64,000 bases of DNA from Dryas octopetala (lineage: Eukaryota; Streptophyta; Magnoliopsida; Rosales; Rosaceae): positions 5,766,001-5,830,000 of the forward strand of contig OY992838.1 in NCBI GenBank assembly GCA_963921425.1, written 5' to 3'. The notes under the pieces were generated by a model. That model saw only the letters and a program-made list of their open reading frames with translations, had not been told where the DNA came from and ran no database searches. Position 1 is the first letter of the stretch; each line of letters begins with the position of its first letter. The position numbers were made by a program, and so were the translations under genes. This document shows positions 47,386-60,797 of this stretch, piece after piece.

Positions 47386-48453
47386 GTGACTGGAAAAAAA
47401 TGATCTACAGATCCGAGCCGAACTGATGGTGCCGAAAAAGATGATCTCTCGAATTCCTGGTGAATCCCAATGTCGGTTCGGATCGGATATGGGTAACCCG
47501 GAGGTAAGAGCCGATCTCATATGTACATAATGTTGGCGTTACTAAGCTGAGATGATGACATAGATGGCTGGGTCTGACCAAGTTGATCATCAAAGAGTCT
47601 GAGCAAAAATGGGACCTGGTGTGCCACGTGTTGGTCTGTGTTTGGCCATTGAATCCTTGTGGATTTATCCACAAACAGTTCATGATTTCGTTGCAAATGG
47701 AAGCTTGGCTACTCATCTCCATGGTGTGCTAATTCGTAAATTAATCACATTGTTAACCGCATCTCTTTCGGTATATTAAACATAAACCTAAAGTTATTTG
47801 ATTTTTCAGCAAAGAGGGCTGGCGGAGAAGCAGGACTGGACTGGCCAACACGCCTAATGATGATCAAAGGAGTAGCTCGAGGCCTAGCGTACCTGTACAA
47901 AGAGTTCCCGGGGCTCAGAGTCCCCCATGGGCACCTAAAGTCCACCAACGTCCTCCTCGACCAGAGCTTCACCCCTCTCCTCAGCGAGTACGCCCTCATC
48001 CCCGTCATCTCCCGCGACCACGCCCAAAAGCACATGGCCGCGTACAAGTCCCCGGAGTTGGGCCAACTCGGCCGGACCTCGAAAAAGACCGACGTCTGGA
48101 GCCTGGGCATCCTCATCTTGGAGGTCCTGACCGGGAAGCGGGCGAACTCGGACCTGGCGGCCTGGGTGAACTCGGTGGTGAGGGAGGAGTGGACGGGGGA
48201 GGTTTTCGATAAGGAGATGAAGGGGACCAAGAATGGAGAAGGGGAGATGCTGAAGCTGCTCAAGATCGGGATGTGTTGCTGCGAGAGCAGCGTCGAGCGA
48301 AGGTGGGATTGGAGAGAGGCGGTGGATAAGATCGAGCACTTGAAAGAGAGGGATAGCGAGGAAGAAGACTACTCGTCGTACGCCAGCGACGGGGATGGCT
48401 ACTCGTCCAGGGTGCTCACGGACGATGACTTCTCTTTCTCTGTTAATGCTTGA

Positions 48454-48963
48454 CTTTTAAGGGTGCACATGCAAACGACATGTCGTCGTTAATTATTTGA
48501 GGCGGACAATAAATAACAATGGCAAAATCACCAAATGCTCCTGAAAATTATTTGTACCCGATCTTTTTTTTATTTTTTTTATGTAGATAGAGGTTTAATT
48601 ATTTGTGTTTCTCAAAAATGATGTATGATATGTAATTTGCCCCTTAATAAGTTCGAAATCAATGTTGTTTATCTATATATAAAGATAAACTTTTTCTAAA
48701 TTGAGCGTGCATTAATCTAAAGAATATATATATGTAAATTGGTTAAGCATTGTGAGCTCAAGATTGGAGTTATGAAGCCACAAATTAAAGAGAATATAAC
48801 TGAAAAGAAATTAATCTTGCTTTTATTAATAGAACCTAAATGAGAACTTAAAAGTTCTACTCTAACTAGTGACAAATTAAAGGTTACTTTATTGAAATCT
48901 AATAGTAACCACTAGGAAATGCAAAAGACAGCCTAATCTATAAGACTGATCGAAATGTGACAT
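48454..48963. other. 3' flank of the kinase gene and of ECA1-like copy 1
   Basis: AT-rich. From about 48485 it is homologous to 50996 onward and to 53725 onward, so the duplication unit begins just after the kinase stop codon. Confidence 0.7.
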
Positions 48964-49359
48964 TTATTTTGATGGTGGTGCTGGTGCTGCACTGTTAGAG
49001 CAAGCTTCCCTAATCCACATGTTGAAGTAAGGGTTGTGGAAGCGCATGAAGAGGTATGAGGAACAATCTTCTTCAGCTTCTAGAATTGCCTTACAACAAT
49101 CTGGCTGAACTTCATTTTTGCAGCTCCAATAAGATTTGACCACCTCAGGAACACAACTTCCTCTAGCAGTTCCGAGATCTCCAAGACACTTTTGCAGCTT
49201 TCCATCAATTGGAGGATGATGCCATGGCCACGTGGGGGCTGATTTGGGTGCTGCAGCAGCACCACCATCATCTTCAATATGATAACGAGCTAAACATTGT
49301 GTTAAGCTTGAGCAAGCCAGCAAAAATATAGCAGCAACAATCACTCCTCTCTTCATCAT
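48964..49359 (-). CDS. ECA1/prolamin-like small secreted cysteine-rich protein, copy 1
   Basis: 131 residues, intronless. Signal peptide about 1-24 (VIVAAIFLLACSSLTQCLA). The mature part has a Pro/Trp/His-rich lead (APTWPWHHPP), then seven cysteines at 58, 69, 80, 88, 89, 99 and 120 in a C-x10-C-x10-C-x7-CC-x9-C-x20-C order, with NPYFNMWIREAC at the end. This fits the prolamin-like domain (DUF1278) of ECA1 gametogenesis-related and EC1 proteins, several of which are secreted by egg or pollen cells. The particular role is unknown. The protein is identical to copy 2. A TATA box lies about 85 bases upstream. Confidence 0.9.
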   Translation of the reverse strand: MMKRGVIVAAIFLLACSSLTQCLARYHIEDDGGAAAAPKSAPTWPWHHPPIDGKLQKCLGDLGTARGSCVPEVVKSYWSCKNEVQPDCCKAILEAEEDCSSYLFMRFHNPYFNMWIREACSNSAAPAPPSK

Positions 49360-52026
49360 ATTTCCAAGTTAAGGCCGAATGCTAAAAACTAAACAATTCT
49401 CTGAGTCTTATTGTGTGTTGTGACTTGTGTGTTTGGTAGCTCTATATATAGGCATATAAGACTAGTTCAAATTTCAAATCAGATTGATTTGTTATTATCC
49501 ATTATCGATCTTTTTCATAAGTTTACATTATGATTATCTTTTCTGTTATCGAAAATGTGCATTATTATCTCTAAAGTGAGAGATTAAATATGATCATCTT
49601 AATCTGTAAGCTCATAATTTTATGAGTAGTAATTAAAAACTATAATTTGTAATTATCAGTTTTTTTTTTTGAAAGTTGTGATTATCGATTATTGATTGAT
49701 TAATCAAATTGTAATATTTTATATTTGATAGATTTCAAATTAACAACAACTTTCGATTATAATGTAATCCATGAAATTGCGCGCATTTTTATTTTTTGTT
49801 GAGAAAGATGAAATTGTCATTTAAACAACATTATATTTTGTATAAATACCATCAAAGAAATAATATTTGTAGATTATTTGTTGGAGAATTGATTATTTCT
49901 ATATTAGAATGTAATCTTTTGCCCGTTTATTTGTTGAATTCCATTATATATCAAAACCATTATTGATATCAAAATTAATTAAACGATTCAAGGATAGTTT
50001 AGTTATGCTTAAGTACTTTTTAAACTATATATGCCTAGATAGAATATAGCTAGTTTTTAAAACTACGTACCTTATCAACTTAAACATGCATTTCATATCT
50101 TGGCCAAAAACACAACATGCATTTCATATTAATCCCTAAATTTTAAATTTTAAAATTCAAAATGTGACCCGATAGAAAAAGAAAGTTCAAAATGTAATGG
50201 TGGGTCAAATGATTCAAATCCAAGTGGAGCTCGGTTCTTTTGGGCTATTAGATCCTATCTGGAACCCTTGATTGGGTCGGGCCGTACCGAGCGACCCTAC
50301 TAGAAAGACACACTTCTTTCTTTTTTAAATTTCTTTGGGTGGAACCTATCAAGTGCGAACAGCCTATATAAAAATAGAGTCGACCACAACACCTGTATAA
50401 AATTAAAGTGGCATTTACAAGTTAGTATTAAAATCTTACTATTGGGTCCAAAATGTTTATTCTGCTATACAATTTCATACATTTGTTACCATTAAATGAG
50501 CTGTTATTTACTTATATATCATCAATACCCCCACATTAATATGTCATCTAGGCAAAATATAATGCCACATGGAACAAAAAATATAAAAAAACTTATAGGC
50601 CTTTTGAGGACCTTCTCATCCTATACCAATAATCTTATAACATGTGTCAATACTTTAAAAAATTAATAACAATTATTAAATTATGAAATAACCTTATTTA
50701 AAAGAAATGACATATGTTATAAGATAATTGGTATTGAGAATGAGAATGTCCTCGAAACTGAGGACCTAAGTTTTCCCATATTAAAAATTAAAATTAATGA
50801 TAGAATAACATTGTTAAACAAAAAAACTAGATTCACCCCCAATCCACCCCGGCCACCACCCTCCCACCTGCCCCGCCGTCGACACCATCATCGTCTTCCT
50901 TTTTTCCTTTCTTTCTCTCTCTCCCTCTCAGTCTCCTCTCTTCCTCTCCTTTCTTCTCTCTCTTTTCCCTACTCTCCTTCTCTTTCCCGATCTCTCATGT
51001 CTAATAATTTGAGGCACACAATGAATAATATTGGTACAATATAGGGCCAACGAAGTAAATTGGTGCACACATTGATTTCACATAATTTCATATTGGAAAT
51101 AATTTAGGTATGCCCTTTGTTCTTATTTGGCCCTGAAATTTTTTGCGCTAAATTGATCTTGGAAATGTATCAAAATAGCTCTTATTGTTACTTCAATGAA
51201 GAACTTTTGAGGTCAAAGTTCAGGTTACAGCTAAAATCACTAGGCTTCTAATAATTAAGTTTGGTATATGTGACCTCGATCTTATGAAACCCATGTAATC
51301 AATTAACCACGAAGATTGTGTTGGCAAACAGAAAAAAAAAAATAAAAAAAATTTGATGATTCCCATTTTTGAGCAAACAACTGGATAATAAATACATTGA
51401 ACCTAATTTTGTTATTAGCATTGCAACTACTAACTAAAAGTATATGAAATTTACAACCATTTCTTTTTCTCCCCATCTACGTGGAATGAACAAATGAAAT
51501 TTTTATACTCTTTACACTTTTCTTTTTTCTTTTTCATTAGTGGTTTTTTTTTTTTTTAATGTAAATAGATATAATTAAGTTCATTTGAGTTTCTAAGAAA
51601 TGATGTAATTTGCCCCCTAATAAGTTCAAAATTCATGTAGTTACCAATAAGGATAAACTTTGTTCTAAATCGAGCATTATTTTAACGTATATACGTAAAC
51701 TCAATAAGCACTGTGAGATCAAGAAATGCATGCAAGCTGATAGCTAGTGTGATTAATTTAAAACTTGGATCGGCTAGTCTAAACAAATTAAATTAAGCAA
51801 TTGTGAAGCATTATATATGTCATCATAAACAAGTTAATGGAAGAGAATATAACTGATCGAAGAAGAAATTAATTAATCTTGCTTTTATTAATAATACCAA
51901 AATGAGAACTTAAAAAGTTCTACTCTAACTAGTGACAAAATTAAGGTTACTTTATTGAAATCTAATAGTAACCACTAAGAAATGCAAAAAACAGCCTAAT
52001 CTATAAGACTGATCGAAATGTGACAT
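49360..52026. other. Spacer between ECA1-like copies 1 and 2
   Basis: Upstream DNA of copy 1 (to about 50465) and downstream DNA of copy 2 (from about 51020) are both repeated around the other copies. In between, about 50466-51019 is unique to this spacer and includes a C-rich then CT-rich stretch (50840-51000) whose ORF looks compositional. Confidence 0.7.
49441..49450 (-). promoter_or_regulatory. TATA box, ECA1-like copy 1
   Basis: 'tatatatag' on the minus strand, 82-91 bases upstream of the ATG, conserved in all three copies. Confidence 0.7.
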
Positions 52027-52422
52027 TTATTTTGATGGTGGTGCTGGTGCTGCACTGTTAGAGCAAGCTTCCCTAATCCACATGTTGAAGTAAGGGTTGT
52101 GGAAGCGCATGAAGAGGTATGAGGAACAATCTTCTTCAGCTTCTAGAATTGCCTTACAACAATCTGGCTGAACTTCATTTTTGCAGCTCCAATAAGATTT
52201 GACCACCTCAGGAACACAACTTCCTCTAGCAGTTCCGAGATCTCCAAGACACTTTTGCAGCTTTCCATCAATTGGAGGATGATGCCATGGCCACGTGGGG
52301 GCTGATTTGGGTGCTGCAGCAGCACCACCATCATCTTCAATATGATAACGAGCTAAACATTGTGTTAAGCTTGAGCAAGCCAGCAAAAATATAGCAGCAA
52401 CAATCACTCCTCTCTTCATCAT
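52027..52422 (-). CDS. ECA1/prolamin-like small secreted cysteine-rich protein, copy 2
   Basis: The 131-residue product is identical to that of copy 1, including all cysteines and the signal peptide. The promoter-proximal 200 bases differ by only a few changes. The coding frame is intact, with no sign of decay. It lies in a repeated unit 3063 bases from copy 1, measured from the stop codons. Confidence 0.9.
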   Translation of the reverse strand: MMKRGVIVAAIFLLACSSLTQCLARYHIEDDGGAAAAPKSAPTWPWHHPPIDGKLQKCLGDLGTARGSCVPEVVKSYWSCKNEVQPDCCKAILEAEEDCSSYLFMRFHNPYFNMWIREACSNSAAPAPPSK

Positions 52423-52503
52423 ATTTCCAAGTTAAGGCCGAATGCTAAAAACTAAACAATTCTCTGAGTCTTATTGTGTGTTGTGACTTGTGTGTTTGGT
52501 AGC

Positions 52504-52513
52504 TCTATATATA
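52504..52513 (-). promoter_or_regulatory. TATA box, ECA1-like copy 2
   Basis: 'tatatatag' at the same distance from the ATG as in copy 1. Confidence 0.7.
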
Positions 52514-53120
52514 GGCATATAAGACTAGTTCAAATTTCAAATCAGATTGATTTGTTATTATCCATTATCGATCTTTTTCTTAAGTTTACATTATGATCGA
52601 TTATCTTTTCTGCTATAGAAAATGTACATTATTATCTCTAAAGTGAGAGATTTAATGTGGTCATCTTAATCTGTAAGCTCATAATTTTATGAGTAGTAAT
52701 TAAAAATTAAAATTTGTAATTATCAGTTATTTTTTTGAGAGTTGTAATTATCAATTATTGATTGATTAATCAAATTGTAATATTTTATATTTGATAGATT
52801 TCAAATTAACAACAACTTTAGATTATAATGTAATCCATGAAATTGAGCGCAGTTTTATTTTTGTTGAGAAATTAAGATGAAATTGTCATTTAAAAAATAT
52901 TATATTCCGTATAAATACTGTCAAAGAAATAATATTTGTAGATTATTTGTTGGAGAATTGATTATTTCTATATTAGAATGTAATCTTTTGCACGTTTATT
53001 TGTTGAATTCCATTATATATCAAAACCATTATCGATATCAAAATTAATTAAACGATTCAAGGATAGTTTAGTTATGCTTAAATACTTTTTAAACTATATA
53101 TGCCTAGATAAAATATAGCT

Positions 53121-53350
53121 AGTTTTTAAACATGCATAACTAACAGTTATATTCTCTTCCATTTTTAAACTATATATGCTTAGATAAAATATATCTAGGC
53201 ATATATAGTTTAAAAAGTACTTAAGCATAACTAGACTAGATAAAATATAGCTAGTTTTTAAACATGCATTTCATATCTAGGCATAGCTAGTTTTTCTTCG
53301 ATCAGTTTTTAAACATGCATAACTAGATAAAATATAGCTAGTTTTTAAAC
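53121..53350. repeat. Scrambled filler with direct and inverted local copies
   Basis: 'tagataaaatatagctagtttttaaacatgca' type segments recur about three times. An inverted copy of 53067-53110 appears at 53190-53235 ('tctaggcatatatagttt'). 'cagttatattctcttccat' and 'ttcttcgatcag' are reverse complements of sequence at about 51838-51868. Copies 1 and 3 lack all this. Confidence 0.75.
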
Positions 53351-54729
53351 ATGCATTTCATATCTTGGCCAAAAACACAAGCATTTCATATTAATCCCTA
53401 AATTTTAAAATTCAAAATGTGACCTAAAAAGAAAGTTCAAAATGCAATGGTGGGTCAAATGATTCAAATCCAAGCGGAGCCCGGTTCTTTTGGGCTATTA
53501 GATCCTATCTGCAACCCTTGATTGGGCCGGGCCGTACCGAGCGACCCTACTAGAAAGACACACTTCTTTCTTTTTTTTAATTTATTTGGGTTGAACCTAT
53601 CAAGTGCGAACAGCCTATATAAAAATAGAGTCGACCACAACACCTATATAAAATTAAAGTGGCATTTACAAGTTAGTATTAAAATCTTACTATTGGGTAC
53701 AAAATGTTTATTCTGCTATACATGAATAATATTGGTACAATATAGGGCCAACGAAGTAAATTGGTGCACACATTCATTTCACATAATTTCATATTGGAAA
53801 TAATTTAGGTGTGCCCTTTGTTCTTATTTGGCCCTGAAATTTTTTGCGCTAAATTGATCTTGGAAATGTATCAAAATAGCTCTTATTGTTACTTCAATGA
53901 AGAACTTTTGAGGTCAAAGTTCAGGTTACAGCTAAAATCACTAGGCTTCTAATAATTAAGTATGGTATATGTGACATCGATCTTATGAAACCCATGTAAT
54001 CAATTAACCACGAAGATTGTGTTGGCAAACAGAAAAAATAAAAAATAAAAAAAATTGATGATTCCCATTTTTGAGCAAACAACTGGATAATAAATACATT
54101 GAACATAATTTTGTTATTAGCATTGCAACTACTAACTAAAAGTATATGAAAATTACATTTTTCTCCCCATCTACGTGGAATGAACAATGAAATTTTTATA
54201 CTCTTTACACTTTTCTTTTTTCTTTTTCATTAGTGGTTTTTTTTTTTTTTTTTTTTTTAATGTAGATAGATGTAATTAAGTTCATTAATTTGCGTTTCTA
54301 AGAAATGATGTAATTTGCCCCCCTAATAAGTTCAAAATCCATGTAGTTACCAATAAGGATAAACTTTGTTCTAATTAAATTGAGCATTATTGTATATACG
54401 TAAACTCATTAAGCAATGTGAGATCAAGAAATGCATGCAAGTTGATAGTGTGATTATTTTAAAACTTGGAAGAGGCTAGTCTAAACAAATTAAATTAAGC
54501 AATTGTGAAGCATTATATATGTCATCATAAACAAGTTAATGGAAGAGAATATAACTGATCGAAGAAGAAATTAATTAATCTTGCTTTTATTAATAATACC
54601 AAAATAAGAACTTAAAAAGTTCTACTCTAACTAGTGACAAAAGTAAGGTTACTTTATTGAAATCTAATAGTAACCACTAGGAAATGCAAAAAAACAGCCT
54701 AATCTATAAGACTGATCGAAATGTGACAT

Positions 54730-55125
54730 TTATTTTGATGGTGGTGCTGGTGCTGCACTGTTAGAGCAAGCTTCCCTAATCCACATGTTGAAGTAAGGGT
54801 TGTGGAAGCGCATGAAGAGGTATGAGGAACAATCTTCTTCAGCTTCTAGAATTGCCTTACAACAATCTGGCTGAACTTCATTTTTGCAGCTCCAATAAGA
54901 TTTGACCACCTCAGGAACACAACTTCCTCTAGCAGTTCCGAGATCTCCAAGACACTTTTGCAGCTTTCCATCAATTGGAGGATGATGCCATGGCCACGTG
55001 GGGGCTGATTTGGGTGCTGCAGCAGCACCACCATCATCTTCAATATGATAACGAGCTAAACATTGTGTTAAGCTTGAGCAAGCCAGGAAAAATAAAGCAG
55101 CAACAATCACACCTCTCTTCATCAT
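54730..55125 (-). CDS. ECA1/prolamin-like small secreted cysteine-rich protein, copy 3
   Basis: 131 residues, differing from copies 1 and 2 only at two signal-peptide positions (VIVAALFFLAC instead of VIVAAIFLLAC). The mature protein is unchanged. The 5' flank has diverged more than between copies 1 and 2 (for example a small insertion just upstream of the ATG at about 55170-55190), so this is the older split. Frame intact. Confidence 0.9.
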   Translation of the reverse strand: MMKRGVIVAALFFLACSSLTQCLARYHIEDDGGAAAAPKSAPTWPWHHPPIDGKLQKCLGDLGTARGSCVPEVVKSYWSCKNEVQPDCCKAILEAEEDCSSYLFMRFHNPYFNMWIREACSNSAAPAPPSK

Positions 55126-56073
55126 ATTTCCAACTTAAGGCCGAATGCTAAAAACTAAACAATTCTCCAAGTGAATGATCAATATGAATCTTATGGTGTG
55201 TTGTGACTTGTGTGTTTGGTAGCTCTATATATAGGCATTTGAGACTAGCTAGTTCAAATATTTCAAGTGAGATTGATTTGTTATTATCCATTTTATTTTT
55301 CATAAGTTTGCATCATGATTATCTTTTCTATTATGGCAAATGTGTATCATTATCTCTAAACTGAGAGATTTAATTAATGTGATTATCATAATCTGTAAGC
55401 TCATAATTTTATGACAAGTGGTTATATTAAAAACTAAAATTTACCAACTATCAGTTATTGATTGATTGATCAAATTGTAATCTTTTTATATTTGATAAGA
55501 TTTCAAAGAACAACTTTAGATTATAATGTAATCAATGAAATTAAAGTTTAAATCAAAGAAAGAAATATTAGTAGATTATTTGTTTGAATCAATTATCAGA
55601 AACATTATCGATATTGAATTTAATAAAATGATTTAAGGATAAAGTACTGTTTAAACTTATATATGCGTACATCAAATACATCTAGTTTTTCCAACTACCT
55701 CATCAACTTTAACATGCATTTCATATAAATTCATAAATTTCAAAATTCAAACGGTGACCTGATATAAAAAATAAAAAAAGTTTCAAATTGCGACGGTGGA
55801 TCAAATGACTCAAATGCAAATTGGAGCCCAGTTCTTTTGGGCTATTCAATCGGATCTGAAACACCTGATTGGGCCGTATCGAGCGAGCCCACAAGACAGG
55901 ACACATTTTCTTTCTCTTTTTAATTTCTTTGGGTGAAGCTATCAGTTCCCCTCCCTTTCTCTCTCTGTGGCGCGCGCGCGAACAACAGCCTTTCTGTTTC
56001 GTTTCGCTGCGTTTCGTTTCATTTCGTTTCACTCCGCCGTCAGTCCTCATTCTCGCTGTAAACCTGTAACTCT

Positions 56074-56108
<35 letters not shown>

Positions 56109-56174
56109 AGTAGTAGTTTATAGCTACGACTTTGGTGACTGCTAGGGTTTAAGGGGCTCTGAGAGTTTGATTTC
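55126..56174. other. Upstream DNA of ECA1-like copy 3 and of RNASEH2B (divergent)
   Basis: The left part is the repeated unit's promoter side. The right part, from about 55930, has CT-rich leader DNA, a 'gcgcgcgcgcg' run at 55971 and a (CT)n at 56078-56107, fitting the RNASEH2B 5' UTR. Confidence 0.6.
55224..55233 (-). promoter_or_regulatory. TATA box, ECA1-like copy 3
   Basis: The same 'tatatatag' element; the distance to the ATG is about 15-20 bases longer because of the small insertion. Confidence 0.65.
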
Positions 56175-58967
<2,793 letters not shown>

Positions 58968-60797
58968 ACCATTTCACGAAACTCGGTTGTAAATCATGGC
59001 ATTCCTATGTCACGGTCAAAATTTCCATCTAATCATTTTTCATTAGTGAGTTGTAGTTCGATGATGCTGCCTTGTAATGCATCAACTGTATCATTGATTT
59101 GTGTCATAGTCTAGTCGATATTTCAAGATTAATGTCCTCTCTTACATTGTATGAACAAAAGCTATAACATAATGGTAACATTTGATTTTGGAATAGGATT
59201 ATGATGTATCACAAGGGAATTTGTTAACTTGTTGCATGCGCACTGGAACTGGGCATCCCCAATTCTCCTTGAAAGTGGTAGATTGGAGACCTGGCCACTT
59301 GGTAAGCCACTCTGATATTGCAAATAGCAACTGAATCCCTCTGGGCCCACAAGAGGTTCCCTTGGGTATTTATGGGTTGGACCTAATTGGATAGGATTGT
59401 GGGCTCTTCTAAACCCAATTTGTCATTCCAAGGTCGAGTCAGGCTTTAATACCCGCCGACCTTATCTGATCAGATCATCAGAGTCAAACAGACAAGTAAT
59501 TTATTTATTTTTTAATATTTGTTTAAATATGACTTTGTATCAATTATTATTCCTTAAATTGATCAATTTTGAATTCCAGGATTTACTCGTGTAAGAATAT
59601 TAATGCGGGATTGAGATTTTCGCTTGTTTTGTTTTTGTTTGTGAAGTACTTAAGTCATAAATCATAATCGTATAATTTAAATTTAAAGATTTATATAACT
59701 TCACGTACACTCAAAAAATTGAATAAATTTATGAATTGTGATTAATAATAGAAAGAAAGTGAGAATCTAATATCTGCAAAATGGGATATACCTTGTGCGG
59801 CTGTATTCCCTTATTCCTTGGAATTCATGATCTCTTACCACCATCCCCTCTCTGCCCATTTGCTTAAATATTCTTATGTCACACCTCATGCACCAGCAGA
59901 GGTTTTTAAGGCAGAAAGAAGCAATAGCCCAATAGCTAGGGAATATACAATCTCTCTCTCTCAAGGCGATCATCCATCTAGTGTAAGGTACTCCTTGCTC
60001 TACTTTGATTGGCTTTCATCTCTATTCTCTAATCAAAATTAGAAACTCTTCTTGAAAGTGATTAACAATGAACCATTTGACATCTGAGGATTTTATCTGC
60101 TTGTTGGGAATTCTATGAACTTTGTTTCTGTTTTTACCAATACCACCAGAATCAACGTAAGAACAGGTCTCAACTATGTAATAATACTAGTCACTAAAAC
60201 TTGTCAAATTTCTAAATAAATAATGTTCCTGAGTGGACCCACATAAGAACAAATGAAATACTGTCACATTATTTGGGGTCGAGAATTTTGACAATACTAA
60301 GTTCATGAAGAGCAACTAGGATACTTCACTAGGCTATCAACTGGAACATGCCCTGATTCTGCCTGCATGGGGAACCAGTTGTTCTAAGATTAAAGATTCC
60401 TTGCCTACATGCCCAAAAAAGTTGCCAAGTAAATCAAACGTGGAGGTGCATATTAATGTGCCTATTCCTTCTTTCTTAAATTAAATGGAGAGTTAGGAAG
60501 AGATTCATTATTGTTAACAAGGTAACGCCATGGCCATAAAGGCAATGCTGGCATTGACAACCATGGCCAGGTACAAGGCATATCCCTCATATCTTTCCTT
60601 TATTTGATGGAACATTTTGGGAGAATTATCGACTTCGAATATATGCTGTACACACATAACACAAATCCGAGATTCTTTTGCAAAGTCTAGTTACTTTTGT
60701 GAATGTCACTCTTTCTTTTTTGTGTTTCCTTCTTGATCATTGTGCTTCAGGAAATATAAAAGAAGCGTGGAGATCATACTTTGCTTGTACAGTTCTG
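58968..60797. other. Intergenic between RNASEH2B and nucleoredoxin
   Basis: A GC-richer part at about 59160-59460 has an open minus-strand frame of 62 residues that I do not recognise. The rest is AT-rich. An acceptor-like 'gtgcttcag' at 60743-60751 may end a 5' UTR intron of the nucleoredoxin gene. Confidence 0.55.

Larger units (their letters stand above)
45877..47677 (-). mobile_element. Solo LTR (Tat/Gypsy-like), about 1.8 kb, with 5-bp target duplication
   Basis: The insert begins TGTTGATGC and ends CCACAAACA and is flanked on both sides by 'gttca' (45872-45876 and 47678-47682). Reading the minus strand, the end 'ggctggtaccacaccggt...gcatcaaca' parallels the LTR at 9172-9822, which places it in the same broad group. 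No internal region or second LTR copy is present, so it is a solo LTR left by recombination. The intact target duplication and clean borders suggest a fairly recent event. It carries an 83-bp tandem array and a TATA box. Confidence 0.9.
43906..48453 (+). pseudogene. Pollen receptor-like kinase gene split by a solo LTR
   Basis: Exon 1 (43906-44587) encodes a signal peptide (residues 1-33), an LRR N-cap ending WFGVLC, and about six LRRs. Exon 2 starts at 45345 with KGLCGNPLD, a membrane span (LLVIVGIIVISVAILCMIGAMIL), a glycine loop (LGSGSFGSSYKA) and Lys in MVVKRF. It is interrupted at 45876 and resumes at 47683, ending near 47723. Exon 3 is 47810-48453. Host parts total 1899 bases, or 632 residues, which fits PRK length. 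Catalytic loop HGHLKSTN and SEY in place of DFG mark an atypical kinase, as in other PRKs. PRKs act at the pollen-tube membrane in guidance and ROP signalling. With the insert, translation would run into LTR sequence and lose most of the kinase domain, so I call it disrupted unless the insert is spliced out or polymorphic. Confidence 0.85.
52423..54729. other. Spacer between ECA1-like copies 2 and 3
   Basis: Homologous to the first spacer except for the missing 0.55 kb segment (junction near 53721) and an extra 0.2 kb of rearranged DNA at 53121-53350. Confidence 0.7.

Noticed and set aside
47745-48339. Minus-strand ORFs of 134 and 172 codons
   Set aside because: Shadows of the kinase gene's third exon in a GC-rich coding stretch.
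50811-51044. 77-codon ORF (Pro/His then Ser/Leu-rich)
   Set aside because: Read from C-rich and CT-rich simple sequence; no homology signal and only in one of three duplicated spacers.
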